The translations under genes and the position numbers were made by a program. The notes beneath the pieces were generated by a model. That model searched no databases. It was not told the origin of the DNA and saw only the letters and a list, made by a program, of their open reading frames with translations. DNA of 64,000 nt from Pseudocoprococcus catus (lineage in GTDB: Bacteria; Bacillota; Clostridia; Lachnospirales; Lachnospiraceae), in contig NZ_LR698973.1 in assembly GCF_902381825.1 (NCBI RefSeq), forward strand, positions 2,584,552 to 2,648,551, written 5' to 3'. Numbering within the stretch: position 1 is the stretch's first letter; every line of letters begins with the position of its first letter. Positions 17,199-24,320 of this stretch are shown piece by piece.

Positions 17199-17973
17199 GA
17201 TTAAAGAAGCATTTGCAAAAGAAAAAGCATTTATTCCGTTTATCACCTGCGGTGATCCGGATTTAGAAACAACAGAAAAAATTATAGAGGCCATGGCAGC
17301 GGCCGGTGCGGATCTGATCGAGCTGGGTATTCCTTTTTCAGATCCGACAGCAGAGGGATCTGTGATCCAGGAAGGCAATCTGCGTGCTTTATCCGGCGGT
17401 GTGACGACGGATAAAGTATTTGACATGGTTCGTAGGGTGCGTCAGAAGGTAAAGATTCCGATGGTATTTATGACTTATGCCAATGTTGTATTTTCTTATG
17501 GTACAGAGCGATTTCTGACAAAAGCGGCGGAAGTCGGCATTGATGGTCTGATTCTTCCAGATGTACCATATGAAGAAAAGTCGGAATTTGCCCCGCAGTG
17601 CGAAGCAGCAGGACTTGATTTGATTTCTATGATCGCACCGACGTCCCATGACCGCATCAAAATGATCGCTGCAGAGGCAAAAGGATTTGTTTACTGTGTT
17701 TCATCCTTGGGAGTGACAGGTGTCAGAAGTGAGATTACCACAGATATTGGTGCCATGGTTCGATTGGTGAAAGAAGCCAATCCGGAGGTTTCATGTGCTG
17801 TTGGTTTTGGTATTTCAACACCTGAACAGGCGGCAAAGATGGCGGCTGTATCGGATGGTGCTATTGTGGGCAGTGCTATTGTTCGTCTGTGTGAGAAGTA
17901 CGGACGGGAGGCAGCAGGGCCGATCGGAGAGTATGTACGCAGCATGAAAGTGGCTGTGCTGAAAAAAGACTAA
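17191..17973 (+). CDS. trpA: Tryptophan synthase alpha subunit
   Basis: 260 residues from the ATG at 17191 ([14 protein letters not shown]) behind GGGGAGG. The catalytic Glu is in '[11 protein letters not shown]', and the second acid is Glu in 'PTAEGSVIQ' rather than Asp, a variant I recall as common in Clostridia. The phosphate-binding loops 'VGFGIST' and 'GAIVGSAIV' are present. It cleaves indole-3-glycerol phosphate to indole, channelled to TrpB. With the early trp genes missing here, its substrate would have to come from elsewhere or the pair works on scavenged indole. Confidence 0.96.
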   Translation: MSKIKEAFAKEKAFIPFITCGDPDLETTEKIIEAMAAAGADLIELGIPFSDPTAEGSVIQEGNLRALSGGVTTDKVFDMVRRVRQKVKIPMVFMTYANVVFSYGTERFLTKAAEVGIDGLILPDVPYEEKSEFAPQCEAAGLDLISMIAPTSHDRIKMIAAEAKGFVYCVSSLGVTGVRSEITTDIGAMVRLVKEANPEVSCAVGFGISTPEQAAKMAAVSDGAIVGSAIVRLCEKYGREAAGPIGEYVRSMKVAVLKKD

Positions 17974-18050
17974 AGGCGGTCACAGAGTGCCATCGGCCGA
18001 CTCTAAGACAGCTTTCAATAAACAGACAGTTTTCAATAGCAGGTCAAGAC

Positions 18051-18079
18051 TTGACTTTTCAGGTTGTAAATAGTATGAT
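18051..18079 (+). promoter_or_regulatory. Promoter reading into the tRNA-Arg half / structured RNA array
   Basis: TTGACT at 18051 and TATGAT at 18074 are separated by exactly 17 bp. Transcription would begin near 18086 and run through the tandem units to the complete tRNA-Arg. Confidence 0.75.
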
Positions 18080-18124
18080 ATTTAAACAGGCGTCTAAGTG
18101 TGAAACACGGGGATGTACTGGTTC

Positions 18125-18395
18125 GTCCGCTTAGTTTAACGGGTAAAACAAGTGCTTCCTAAGAGAAAGCCGAGGCATTCCCCAAAGGGAAAAAATGAAA
18201 AACAACTTTCAGTTCGAATCTATTCTGAAAAATGCCAAAGGTGACAACAAAGCATTCCCCAATTTTGGGAATGTTCTAATGTTACCAAAGCAAAAAAATC
18301 TGTAGATTGACAACTCAAAAAAGAGTTGATAATCTTATATATGGCCGAAGGGAAAAATCCCAGAAACCCAGTAAAATCAAGGGTTTGCGGCATAT
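18125..18395 (+). ncRNA. Unit 1: tRNA-Arg(CCU) 5' half plus structured RNA (type A)
   Basis: Positions 18125-18163 resemble a tRNA 5' half: acceptor GTCCGCT, D-arm TAGTTTAACGGGTAAAAC, and anticodon loop TTCCTAA with CCT. No matching 3' half follows. Instead a run of hairpins is seen: GGCATT/AATGCC enclosing CCC-GGG and TTTCAG/CTGAAA with TTCGAATC in the loop; GGTGAC/GTTACC enclosing GCATTCCC/GGGAATGT; AGATT-AACTC/GAGTT-AATCT; and ATATGGCCG/CGGCATAT enclosing GGG/CCC and AACCC/GGGTT. There is no open reading frame. I do not recognise the class. Confidence 0.6.
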
Positions 18396-18668
18396 GTCGT
18401 CATAGCTCAGCTGGATAGAGCACTCGCCTCCTAAGCGGTGACCAGAGTTATCGCCTCGGAGTATAACAGAAAAATGAATTTGAGTTCGATTCTGTTATGT
18501 GATGTCACAATTAAGGGGACATGCGTTTTTGGAAAAGGCGATAGCTTCATACCAAAAAATTTCATCATATAAGATTGATTCAGCTGACGTAAGTCAGTTT
18601 TAAATCATAAAATCCAATGCCGTTGAAATGGCTGAAAACCTTGATTTTAAGCCAAAAATCCGGTATTA
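18396..18668 (+). ncRNA. Unit 2: tRNA-Arg(CCU) 5' half plus structured RNA (type B)
   Basis: Positions 18396-18437 are identical to the 5' half of the complete tRNA-Arg at 18940, then the sequence departs after CCTAAGCG. The following 230 nt differ from type A in sequence but keep its plan: an outer stem GTGAC/GTCAC around TAACAG/CTGTTA with TTCGATTC in the loop; an AGATTGA segment with a CTGAC/GTCAG hairpin; and a closing ATGCCG/CGGTAT stem around GGCT/AGCC. Length is 273 bp against 271 for the flanking units. Confidence 0.6.
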
Positions 18669-18939
18669 GTCCTGTTAGTTTAATGGATAGAACAAGTGCC
18701 TCCTAAGAGAAAGCCGAGGCATTCCCCAAAGGGAAAAAATGAAAAACAACTTTCAGTTCGAATCTATTCTGAAAAATGCTAAGGGTGACAACAAAGCATT
18801 CCCCAAATTGGGGAACGTTCTAATGTTACCAAATCAAAAAAATCTGTAGATTGACAACTCGAAAAAGAGTTGATAATCTTATATATGGCCGAAGGGAAAA
18901 ATCCCAGAAACCCAGTAAAATCAAGGGTTTGCGGCATGT
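18669..18939 (+). ncRNA. Unit 3: tRNA-Arg(CCU) 5' half plus structured RNA (type A copy)
   Basis: A near-identical copy of unit 1 with the same length (271 bp). The 5' half is GTCCTGTTAGTTTAATGGAT and on to CCTCCTAAG. Differences from unit 1 mostly fall in loops or keep pairing: for example AATGCC becomes AATGCT, preserving a G-U pair, and CCCCAATTTTGGGAATG becomes CCCCAAATTGGGGAACG. Confidence 0.6.
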
Positions 18940-19013
18940 GTCGTCATAGCTCAGCTGGATAGAGCACTCGCCTCCTAAGCGAGGGGTCGGAGGTTCAAAT
19001 CCTCTTGGCGACG
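18940..19013 (+). tRNA. tRNA-Arg (CCT)
   Basis: A complete cloverleaf: acceptor GTCGTCA with TGGCGAC, anticodon stem CTCGC/GCGAG around CTCCTAA, and T-arm GGAGG-TTCAAAT-CCTCT. Its 5' 42 nt are repeated in unit 2. No CCA is encoded. It is probably the attachment site of the element that follows. Confidence 0.93.
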
Positions 19014-19019
19014 GGCTTC

Positions 19020-19076
19020 AAAGCGTTCGAAAATGTTAGCTGGATTAGCTGACAACGAACGCTTTTGTTATTTTCA
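19020..19076 (+). terminator. Terminator after tRNA-Arg
   Basis: AAAGCGTTCG pairs with CGAACGCTTT and is followed by TGTTATTTT. The loop contains two TTAGCTG repeats. Confidence 0.75.
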
Positions 19077-19340
19077 AATCACGTTCGTGACACAAAATTC
19101 CATTCAAAATGATCAATTTCCAGCTAACGCAATCCGATTTTTGTTAGCTGACAGCTAATCAAAATTACCGGTTTGCAAACATGGGTTTTAAGAAGTCCAG
19201 CTAACATTTGGGTTCCGCTCCGTTGTCACCCCTTATTCGGGGATGTAAATCAGAGAAAAGGCGGGAAAAGAAACAATCTCTCCCAAACCTGCAAACATGA
19301 ATTAGCTGAAACAGTATTTAATTCTATTAGCTACAGCTAA
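19036..19340. repeat. Cluster of TTAGCTG / CAGCTAA repeats before the partition operon
   Basis: Copies in either orientation start at 19036, 19045, 19121, 19144, 19152, 19198, 19302, 19327 (TTAGCTA) and 19334. The pair at 19144-19158 forms a 15-bp palindrome TTAGCTGACAGCTAA, and the last two form TTAGCTACAGCTAA. No gene is seen in this 300-bp stretch. It could be the centromere-like site of the ParAB genes that follow, or a recombination control region at the element end. Confidence 0.7.
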
Positions 19341-19352
19341 TGGTCAAACAGC

Positions 19353-19404
19353 AATGTCTGTTTGGAACTTTACTATCTATAAAAGTTCCAGGCAGGCATT
19401 TTTT
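19353..19404 (+). terminator. Strong hairpin with T-run upstream of parB
   Basis: A 19-bp stem with wobbles (19353-19371 with 19382-19400) has a 10-nt loop and is followed by TTTTTTATTT. It lies 32 bp before the ParB start, so it is either an attenuator or an insulator from the tRNA transcript. Confidence 0.8.
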
Positions 19405-19435
19405 ATTTCCTGAATCCTGGAGGAAAGGAGTCAAG

Positions 19436-20305
19436 ATGACTGAGCCAAACAGACAATCAGGAGAAAACGAAGAAAGAATCATAGAAATTGAAATTGAGCG
19501 TCTTCGTCCGTTCAAAGAGCACCCGTTTCAGGTAAAAGATGATAAGGAAATGTTTCTTCTGCAGGAAAGCATTGAGAAGTATGGAATTTTAAATCCGCTA
19601 ATCGTCAGACCAGTACCGGATGGATACTATGAGATCATATCCGGTCACAGAAGAAAACATGCTGCGGAGAAACTGGGATACCGTAAAGTACCAGTAATCA
19701 TCCGGGTATTAAGTGAAGATGATTCCATTTTAAGCATGGTAGATTCTAATCTTCACAGAGAACGGATCAGCTACAGTGAAAAAGCTTTTGCTTACAAACT
19801 GAAGAATGACGTATTAAAAAGAAAAAGTGGTCGAAAAAAGAGCCAAGTTGACCACAAAACACCAAGAAAGCGGGCAATAGAAATCATCAGTGAAGATTGT
19901 GGTGATAGCCCAAAACAAGTGCAGCGTTATATCTCACTGACAAAACTGATACCGGAAATGCTGCAGAAACTGGATGATGAGATCATTTCTTTTTGTCCGG
20001 CTGTAGAGATAGCTGCATTAAGTGAAAAAGAGCAAAAGGAACTGCTTGTAGCAATGGAGTATGCACAGGCAATCCCATCACTCTCACAGGCCCAGAGGAT
20101 CCGGCAAATGAGTAAAGAAAAGCAGTTGTCACTGGAAAAGATGGAAGAAATCATGTGTGAGGTTAAAAAGGGTGAAATCACAAGAGTGGCTTTCACAAAC
20201 GAACAGCTACATAAGTATTTTCCGAATTCCTATACACCGGCAATGATGAAGCGGGAAATACTGGCACTGTTGAAATTATGGAAAAAAGAATCATGGGAAA
20301 GTTAA
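19436..20305 (+). CDS. parB: ParB/Spo0J-type partition protein (first copy)
   Basis: 289 residues from the ATG at 19436 (MTEPNRQSGENEE) behind GGAAAGGAG; the longer frame runs through the terminator hairpin. The ParB N-terminal fold has 'LRPFKEHPFQV' and the CTPase/arginine segment 'EIISGHRRKHAAEKLGYRKV' (20 residues or fewer quoted), followed by 'SNLHRERISYSEKAFAYKLK' and a central helix-turn-helix around 'DSPKQVQRYISLTKL'. It binds a centromere-like site and works with ParA. The stop lies 14 bp before parA. Two ParB genes flank one ParA, which is unusual outside this ICE type. Confidence 0.93.
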   Translation: MTEPNRQSGENEERIIEIEIERLRPFKEHPFQVKDDKEMFLLQESIEKYGILNPLIVRPVPDGYYEIISGHRRKHAAEKLGYRKVPVIIRVLSEDDSILSMVDSNLHRERISYSEKAFAYKLKNDVLKRKSGRKKSQVDHKTPRKRAIEIISEDCGDSPKQVQRYISLTKLIPEMLQKLDDEIISFCPAVEIAALSEKEQKELLVAMEYAQAIPSLSQAQRIRQMSKEKQLSLEKMEEIMCEVKKGEITRVAFTNEQLHKYFPNSYTPAMMKREILALLKLWKKESWES

Positions 20306-20319
20306 AGGAGGAAGAAATC

Positions 20320-21105
20320 ATGTGTAAAGTTATATCCGTAGTAAACCAGAAAGGCGGCGTTGGAAAGACCACCACAACCGTAAATGTAGGCATTGGACTG
20401 GCAAGAGAAGGTAAGAAAGTGTTGCTGATTGACGCGGATCCACAGGGAAGTTTAACAGCAAGTCTTGGATATGAGGAACCGGATGATCTTCGCATCACAC
20501 TGGCAACGATCATGATGGATGTCATCAACGAAGAAGAAATCTCTCTGGAAGATGGTATCTTACATCACCAGGAAAATGTAGATCTACTTCCGGCAAATAT
20601 TGAGCTTTCTGCCCTGGAAGTAACGATGGGAAATGTTATGAGCAGAGAAATGATCATGAAGGAATATATCGATGCGATAAGATGCCGATACGATTATATC
20701 CTGATCGACTGTATGCCAAGCCTTGGTATGATGACAATCAATGCACTGGTCTCCTCTGATTCTGTGCTGATACCTGTACAGGCCGCATATCTGCCTGTTA
20801 AAGGACTTCAGCAGCTGATCAAGACCATTCTTACAGTAAAGAAAAGACTGAACCGGAAACTGGCGATTGAGGGCATTCTCCTGACTATGGTAGATTTCAG
20901 AACCAATTACGCAAGAGACATTGCATCGAGAGTACATACAACCTACGGAAGCCAGATTGAAGTATTTGAAAATGTGATCCCGATGTCTGTAAAAGCAGCT
21001 GAGACCAGTGCAGAGGGAAAAAGTATTTACATGCACTGTCCGAAAGGAAAAGTTGCCGAGGCATATATGAAATTGACACAGGAGGTTTTGAGTAATGAAA
21101 AATAG
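20320..21105 (+). CDS. parA: ParA/Soj-type partition ATPase
   Basis: 261 residues from the ATG at 20320 (MCKVISVVNQ) behind AAAGGAGG. The deviant Walker A motif is 'KGGVGKTTTTVN', Walker A' is 'VLLIDADPQGSLT', and Walker B is 'YDYILIDCMPSLGMMT'. It provides the ATP-driven step of segregation, here probably maintaining the ICE during replication of its circular form. It overlaps the second parB by 11 bp. Confidence 0.95.
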   Translation: MCKVISVVNQKGGVGKTTTTVNVGIGLAREGKKVLLIDADPQGSLTASLGYEEPDDLRITLATIMMDVINEEEISLEDGILHHQENVDLLPANIELSALEVTMGNVMSREMIMKEYIDAIRCRYDYILIDCMPSLGMMTINALVSSDSVLIPVQAAYLPVKGLQQLIKTILTVKKRLNRKLAIEGILLTMVDFRTNYARDIASRVHTTYGSQIEVFENVIPMSVKAAETSAEGKSIYMHCPKGKVAEAYMKLTQEVLSNEK

Positions 21106-22006
21106 AAGTGGCGAAAAGATTAAACTGGCAAGTATTGATGAACTGCTTGGTGTGGTAAATGAAGAGTCAGCAATGGAGATAGAAATTAGTAAGATCCATC
21201 CGTTTAAGAATCATCCGTTCAAGGTGCTGGATGATGAAAAGATGCAGGATCTGGTTGAAAGTGTAAAGATCAATGGAGTACTGACTCCGGTACTGCTTCG
21301 CATGGATGAAAATGAAGAATATGAAATGGTATCCGGTCACAGAAGAATGCATGCAGCACAGCTTGCAGGACTTACGACTATTCCGGCAATCGTAAGAGAA
21401 TTATCGGATGATGATGCCATTGTGGCGATGGTGGACGCTAACATTCAGCGAGAGGAACTGTTGCCGAGTGAGAAAGCTTTTGCTTATAAGATGAAATTAG
21501 CAGCTATGAAAAGACAAGCAGGAAGACCAAAAAGTAATTCTGGCCAAAATGACCAGAATTTAATAGGAACTGTATCTAGGGATGTATTAGCAGAGCAAGT
21601 TGGAGAAAGTTCTAAACAGATTCAGCGTTACATTCGCCTGACAGAATTGATTCCTGAACTTCTTGATCTGGTAGATAACAAAAAGCTTCAATTCACGGTT
21701 GCTGTAGATATCTCTTACATCGATAAGGAAGTACAGGGATGGATTTACGAATATATCTGCGACACAGGATTTATCAAACCAAAACAGATTGCAGCACTCA
21801 GAAATCAGCTGAATGATGGACCAATCAATCAGATCCAGATGTTATCAATTTTCAATAACTGTGTGATGGCAAAGAAAGTATCCCGATCTCTTACTTTCTC
21901 AGAAAAGAAACTGACAAAGTACTTTCCGGATGATTATACAGCCAAAGATATGGAGCAGGTGATTGAATCATTATTAGAAAAATGGATGCAGGAACAGTCC
22001 TGTTAA
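21095..22006 (+). CDS. parB: ParB-type partition protein (second copy)
   Basis: 303 residues starting MKNRSGEKIKLASIDELLG. It is homologous to the first ParB along its whole length: 'IHPFKNHPFKVLDD', 'EMVSGHRRMHAAQLAGL', 'DANIQREELLPSEKAFAYKM' and the C-terminal 'KYFPDDYTAKDMEQVIESLL' match corresponding segments there, though an early linker is longer. The two copies probably arose by duplication and may share DNA sites or form heterodimers. It is translationally coupled to parA. Confidence 0.92.
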   Translation: MKNRSGEKIKLASIDELLGVVNEESAMEIEISKIHPFKNHPFKVLDDEKMQDLVESVKINGVLTPVLLRMDENEEYEMVSGHRRMHAAQLAGLTTIPAIVRELSDDDAIVAMVDANIQREELLPSEKAFAYKMKLAAMKRQAGRPKSNSGQNDQNLIGTVSRDVLAEQVGESSKQIQRYIRLTELIPELLDLVDNKKLQFTVAVDISYIDKEVQGWIYEYICDTGFIKPKQIAALRNQLNDGPINQIQMLSIFNNCVMAKKVSRSLTFSEKKLTKYFPDDYTAKDMEQVIESLLEKWMQEQSC

Positions 22007-22016
22007 GGATAGAAAA

Positions 22017-22067
22017 TGCTAAGAAAACAAAGTCAAAGAAGTTTAAAAAGAGGACTTCTTAGCAAAA
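22017..22067. repeat. Dyad upstream of repA
   Basis: TGCTAAGAA at 22017 and TTCTTAGCA at 22059 form an inverted repeat with an inner GAAGT/ACTTC pair. It lies just before the repA ribosome binding site and could be an autoregulatory operator or replication site. Confidence 0.6.
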
Positions 22068-22084
22068 AATGAAAGGAGGAAACT

Positions 22085-23083
22085 ATGGAGAAAAAAATGA
22101 CATTTAATTATTTTTACGGTACCGAAGCTGATCAGTTCAGCTTCTACCGCATACCAAAAGCATTATTTACAGACAGTTATTTTAAAGATTTATCGAGCGA
22201 TGCTAAAATTTTATATGGACTGATGTTGGATCGAATGTCTCTTTCCATCAAGAATCAGTGGTTTGATGACAAAAACAGAGCATATATCTATTTTTCCATC
22301 GAAGATATCATGGAATTACTGAACTGTGGCAGAAATAAAGCCATCAAATCCATGAGAGAACTGGATGACGAAACAGGAATTGGTTTGATTGAAAAACGCA
22401 GACAGGGATTTGGAAAGGTGAACGTTATCTACGTGAAAACCTTTATGCCCGAGAAAACAGATGAGAAAAAATTTGAAGAGGAATTAAAGAAGTTTAAAAA
22501 ACAAACTTCTTTGGAAAATGAGGAACCTACAGAAGTTTACAATTCAAACTTCATGAAGTCCCAAAATCAAACTTCTAGAAGTCCCGAAAACAAACTTCAA
22601 GAAGTTTACATTTCAAACCCTAATAATACTAATCTTAGTGATACTGAAATGAATGATAATAAATCTAATCATATCATATCTGTGGATGAGAAAAGATTTG
22701 ATAGCGATAACCGCTCTGAGGATTATCAGGCTTATGAAAACCTTGTCAAAGAGACCATTGATTATGAATCACTGGAAGTAACCCATCATGACGATATGCG
22801 GCAGGTAGATGAAATCGTGAACCTGATCGTAGAGACTGTGATGTGTAAAAATGACAAGATCTTGATTGCCAGCAACTGGTATCCGGCATCACTGGTGAAG
22901 AAAAAATTTCTGATGCTGACCTATTCACATATCGAGTATGTCTTACACTGTATGAGTGGTAACACCACAAAGGTGAAGAACATCAAGAAATATTTATTAG
23001 CAGCCCTGTTTAATGCACCGTCAACGATGAACGGGTATTATCAGGCAGAGGTGAACCATGATATGCCAGGACTGGCAAGATAG
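22085..23083 (+). CDS. repA: RepA_N-type replication initiator protein
   Basis: 332 residues. The N-terminal about 125 residues match the replication initiator A family: 'FSFYRIPKALFTDSYFKDLS', 'AKILYGLMLDRMSLS', and a winged-helix 'YFSIEDIMELLNCGRNKAIK'. A variable linker contains repeats at DNA level. The C-terminal domain (about 215-325) has 'DDMRQVDEIVNLIVE' and 'VKNIKKYLLAALFNAPST', as in DUF6017 partners of RepA. It likely initiates replication of the excised ICE. Start ATG 22085 is behind AAAGGAGG. Confidence 0.92.
   Translation: MEKKMTFNYFYGTEADQFSFYRIPKALFTDSYFKDLSSDAKILYGLMLDRMSLSIKNQWFDDKNRAYIYFSIEDIMELLNCGRNKAIKSMRELDDETGIGLIEKRRQGFGKVNVIYVKTFMPEKTDEKKFEEELKKFKKQTSLENEEPTEVYNSNFMKSQNQTSRSPENKLQEVYISNPNNTNLSDTEMNDNKSNHIISVDEKRFDSDNRSEDYQAYENLVKETIDYESLEVTHHDDMRQVDEIVNLIVETVMCKNDKILIASNWYPASLVKKKFLMLTYSHIEYVLHCMSGNTTKVKNIKKYLLAALFNAPSTMNGYYQAEVNHDMPGLAR
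22489..22607. repeat. Iteron-like AAACTTC / GAAGTTT repeats inside repA
   Basis: Within 119 bp the heptamer occurs at 22489, 22503, 22532, 22546, 22569, 22592 and 22601, with GAAGT half-sites at 22555 and 22578 forming AAACTTC-N2-GAAGT palindromes. They fall in the variable linker of the initiator gene, where RepA_N plasmids commonly carry their origin. Confidence 0.75.
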
Positions 23084-23092
23084 GAGGTGCAC

Positions 23093-23389
23093 ATGTTTAT
23101 TTTAAAACTTGCTGGGAAGATATTATTACTGCCGGTATGGCTGATACTTTTTGTGATCGGCCTGGCAGTGAAGATGACAGTACAGACTTATGCGGTTGTC
23201 AGAGGAATCCTTGGATTTATATTCACTTTGTTGATTATAGCGACTGCATACTGTTACCATGATTGGGTACAGGTTGCATTCCTGTTTTCGCTGAGTGTAA
23301 TTCTGTATCTGATCCTGTTTGCAGGAGTGTTTGTAGACACTGTACTGGATATGACAAGAGAAAGTATTATTGATTTTATTTTATCGTGA
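23093..23389 (+). CDS. Small membrane protein of the ICE
   Basis: 98 residues (MFILKLAGKILLLPVWLILF) from the ATG at 23093, 5 nt after AGGAGG. Three hydrophobic segments span roughly residues 7-28, 38-58 and 62-85. I know such small membrane proteins behind repA in Tn1549-like elements, but not their role. It follows repA by 9 bp and overlaps no other gene. Confidence 0.8.
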   Translation: MFILKLAGKILLLPVWLILFVIGLAVKMTVQTYAVVRGILGFIFTLLIIATAYCYHDWVQVAFLFSLSVILYLILFAGVFVDTVLDMTRESIIDFILS

Positions 23390-23402
23390 GGAGGATATGA
23401 AA

Positions 23403-23801
23403 ATGAGCGAAAACAATGATTTTATTCAGTTACCACCGATCAAAAAAGACACACCTTCCGAAGTGGTCTCAATGATCTGGCAATATTTGAAATTACCCGA
23501 GGAATCCAGAAAAAGGGTGAAAGCAGAGCTGATTAATGTACATGAGAACTGTGGGAAAGAAGATTTTCAGATTCCTAATCTCTATGACATCGTTCCAAAA
23601 GAGGAAATCGCAGAATTTGAGGACATCATGCGTAAGATCATAACAGGAATTATTTCTGAGGCTAGTGGTATAGCCACCTGGGTGTATGTGCAGAAATATG
23701 AGAAACACAAAACTCTGGATGAAATGCTGCAAGAATGGCAGGGTGCAGGCCAGTTTATTATTGTCATGGATACCTGGTTCGAAAAATTGATGGCGGAATA
23801 A
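23403..23801 (+). CDS. Hypothetical ICE protein
   Basis: 132 residues (MSENNDFIQLPPIKKDTPSE) from the ATG at 23403, 8 nt after GAGGAGG; the ATG at 23397 is closer than usual. It is a mostly helical, acidic soluble protein with 'VVSMIWQYLKLPEESRKRVK' and 'IVMDTWFEKLMAE'. I do not recognise a characterised family. It is likely co-transcribed with repA and the membrane protein upstream. Confidence 0.75.
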   Translation: MSENNDFIQLPPIKKDTPSEVVSMIWQYLKLPEESRKRVKAELINVHENCGKEDFQIPNLYDIVPKEEIAEFEDIMRKIITGIISEASGIATWVYVQKYEKHKTLDEMLQEWQGAGQFIIVMDTWFEKLMAE

Positions 23802-23865
23802 CATGATTCTGTGATAGAATGAAGAAAATGATTTGATGTGAAAATCGGAATTTGAAGGAGTGCAC

Positions 23866-24054
23866 ATGATGAAAAGAAACAAAATAACAGCATTATTATA
23901 TTTTATAACGTCTTTGCTTTTCTACGTTAGTGCTATATTAAATTTTACTAGTGATGTTGGGATGGGTGTTATATATCTATGTCTAGGTTCAACCTCTTTG
24001 TGTTTTGGTGCTACATGGTTGAATAAAAATAAAAAAGATGATGATAACAAATAA
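23866..24054 (+). CDS. Small two-helix membrane protein
   Basis: 62 residues starting MMKRNKITALLYFITSLLFY from the ATG at 23866, 5 nt after GAAGGAG. Two hydrophobic segments are followed by a charged tail 'NKNKKDDDNK'. A second small membrane protein of similar size and layout is at 30415, on the far side of the transposon insertion. Function unknown. Confidence 0.7.
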   Translation: MMKRNKITALLYFITSLLFYVSAILNFTSDVGMGVIYLCLGSTSLCFGATWLNKNKKDDDNK

Positions 24055-24057
24055 ATC

Positions 24058-24168
24058 GTTAAGGAAAGAATCGAAGGTGGTGCAAACGAAAAAGCAGTAT
24101 GGAGACTTTTCATTAACTGCCCTTTCGTTTGCATCAATTTCGATTTTTTCTGGTTGAACAAAGTGCGT
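24058..24168. repeat. Large imperfect hairpin at IS91-like outer end (left)
   Basis: The arms ATCGAAGGTGGTGCAAACGA and TCGTTTGCATCAATTTCGAT pair over about 35 nt, with GCAGT/ACTGC at the tip. A diverged reverse-complement copy is at 30244-30357. Both finish in GAACAAAG on the transposon side. Confidence 0.75.
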
Positions 24169-24320
24169 CAACTCTATATGGACTTTTAATTATGACACTC
24201 TATTTATAATAGGATAGCGTGTACACATAGAAACACATAGAATTTATAATTCAGTCCTGTATTATGACACCAGAAATAAGCCTCCCTAAAGAAGCTAAAA
24301 AAATATACAGTTATGATACG

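Noticed and set aside
18125..18939. Tandem units as a CRISPR array or as group I introns in tRNA-Arg(CCU)
   Set aside because: Units are about 271 bp with no short repeat-spacer pattern. For an intron each unit should be followed by a tRNA 3' half, which only the last one is, and I found no recognisable group I core (paired GACTA/TAGTC segments) or group II domain V.
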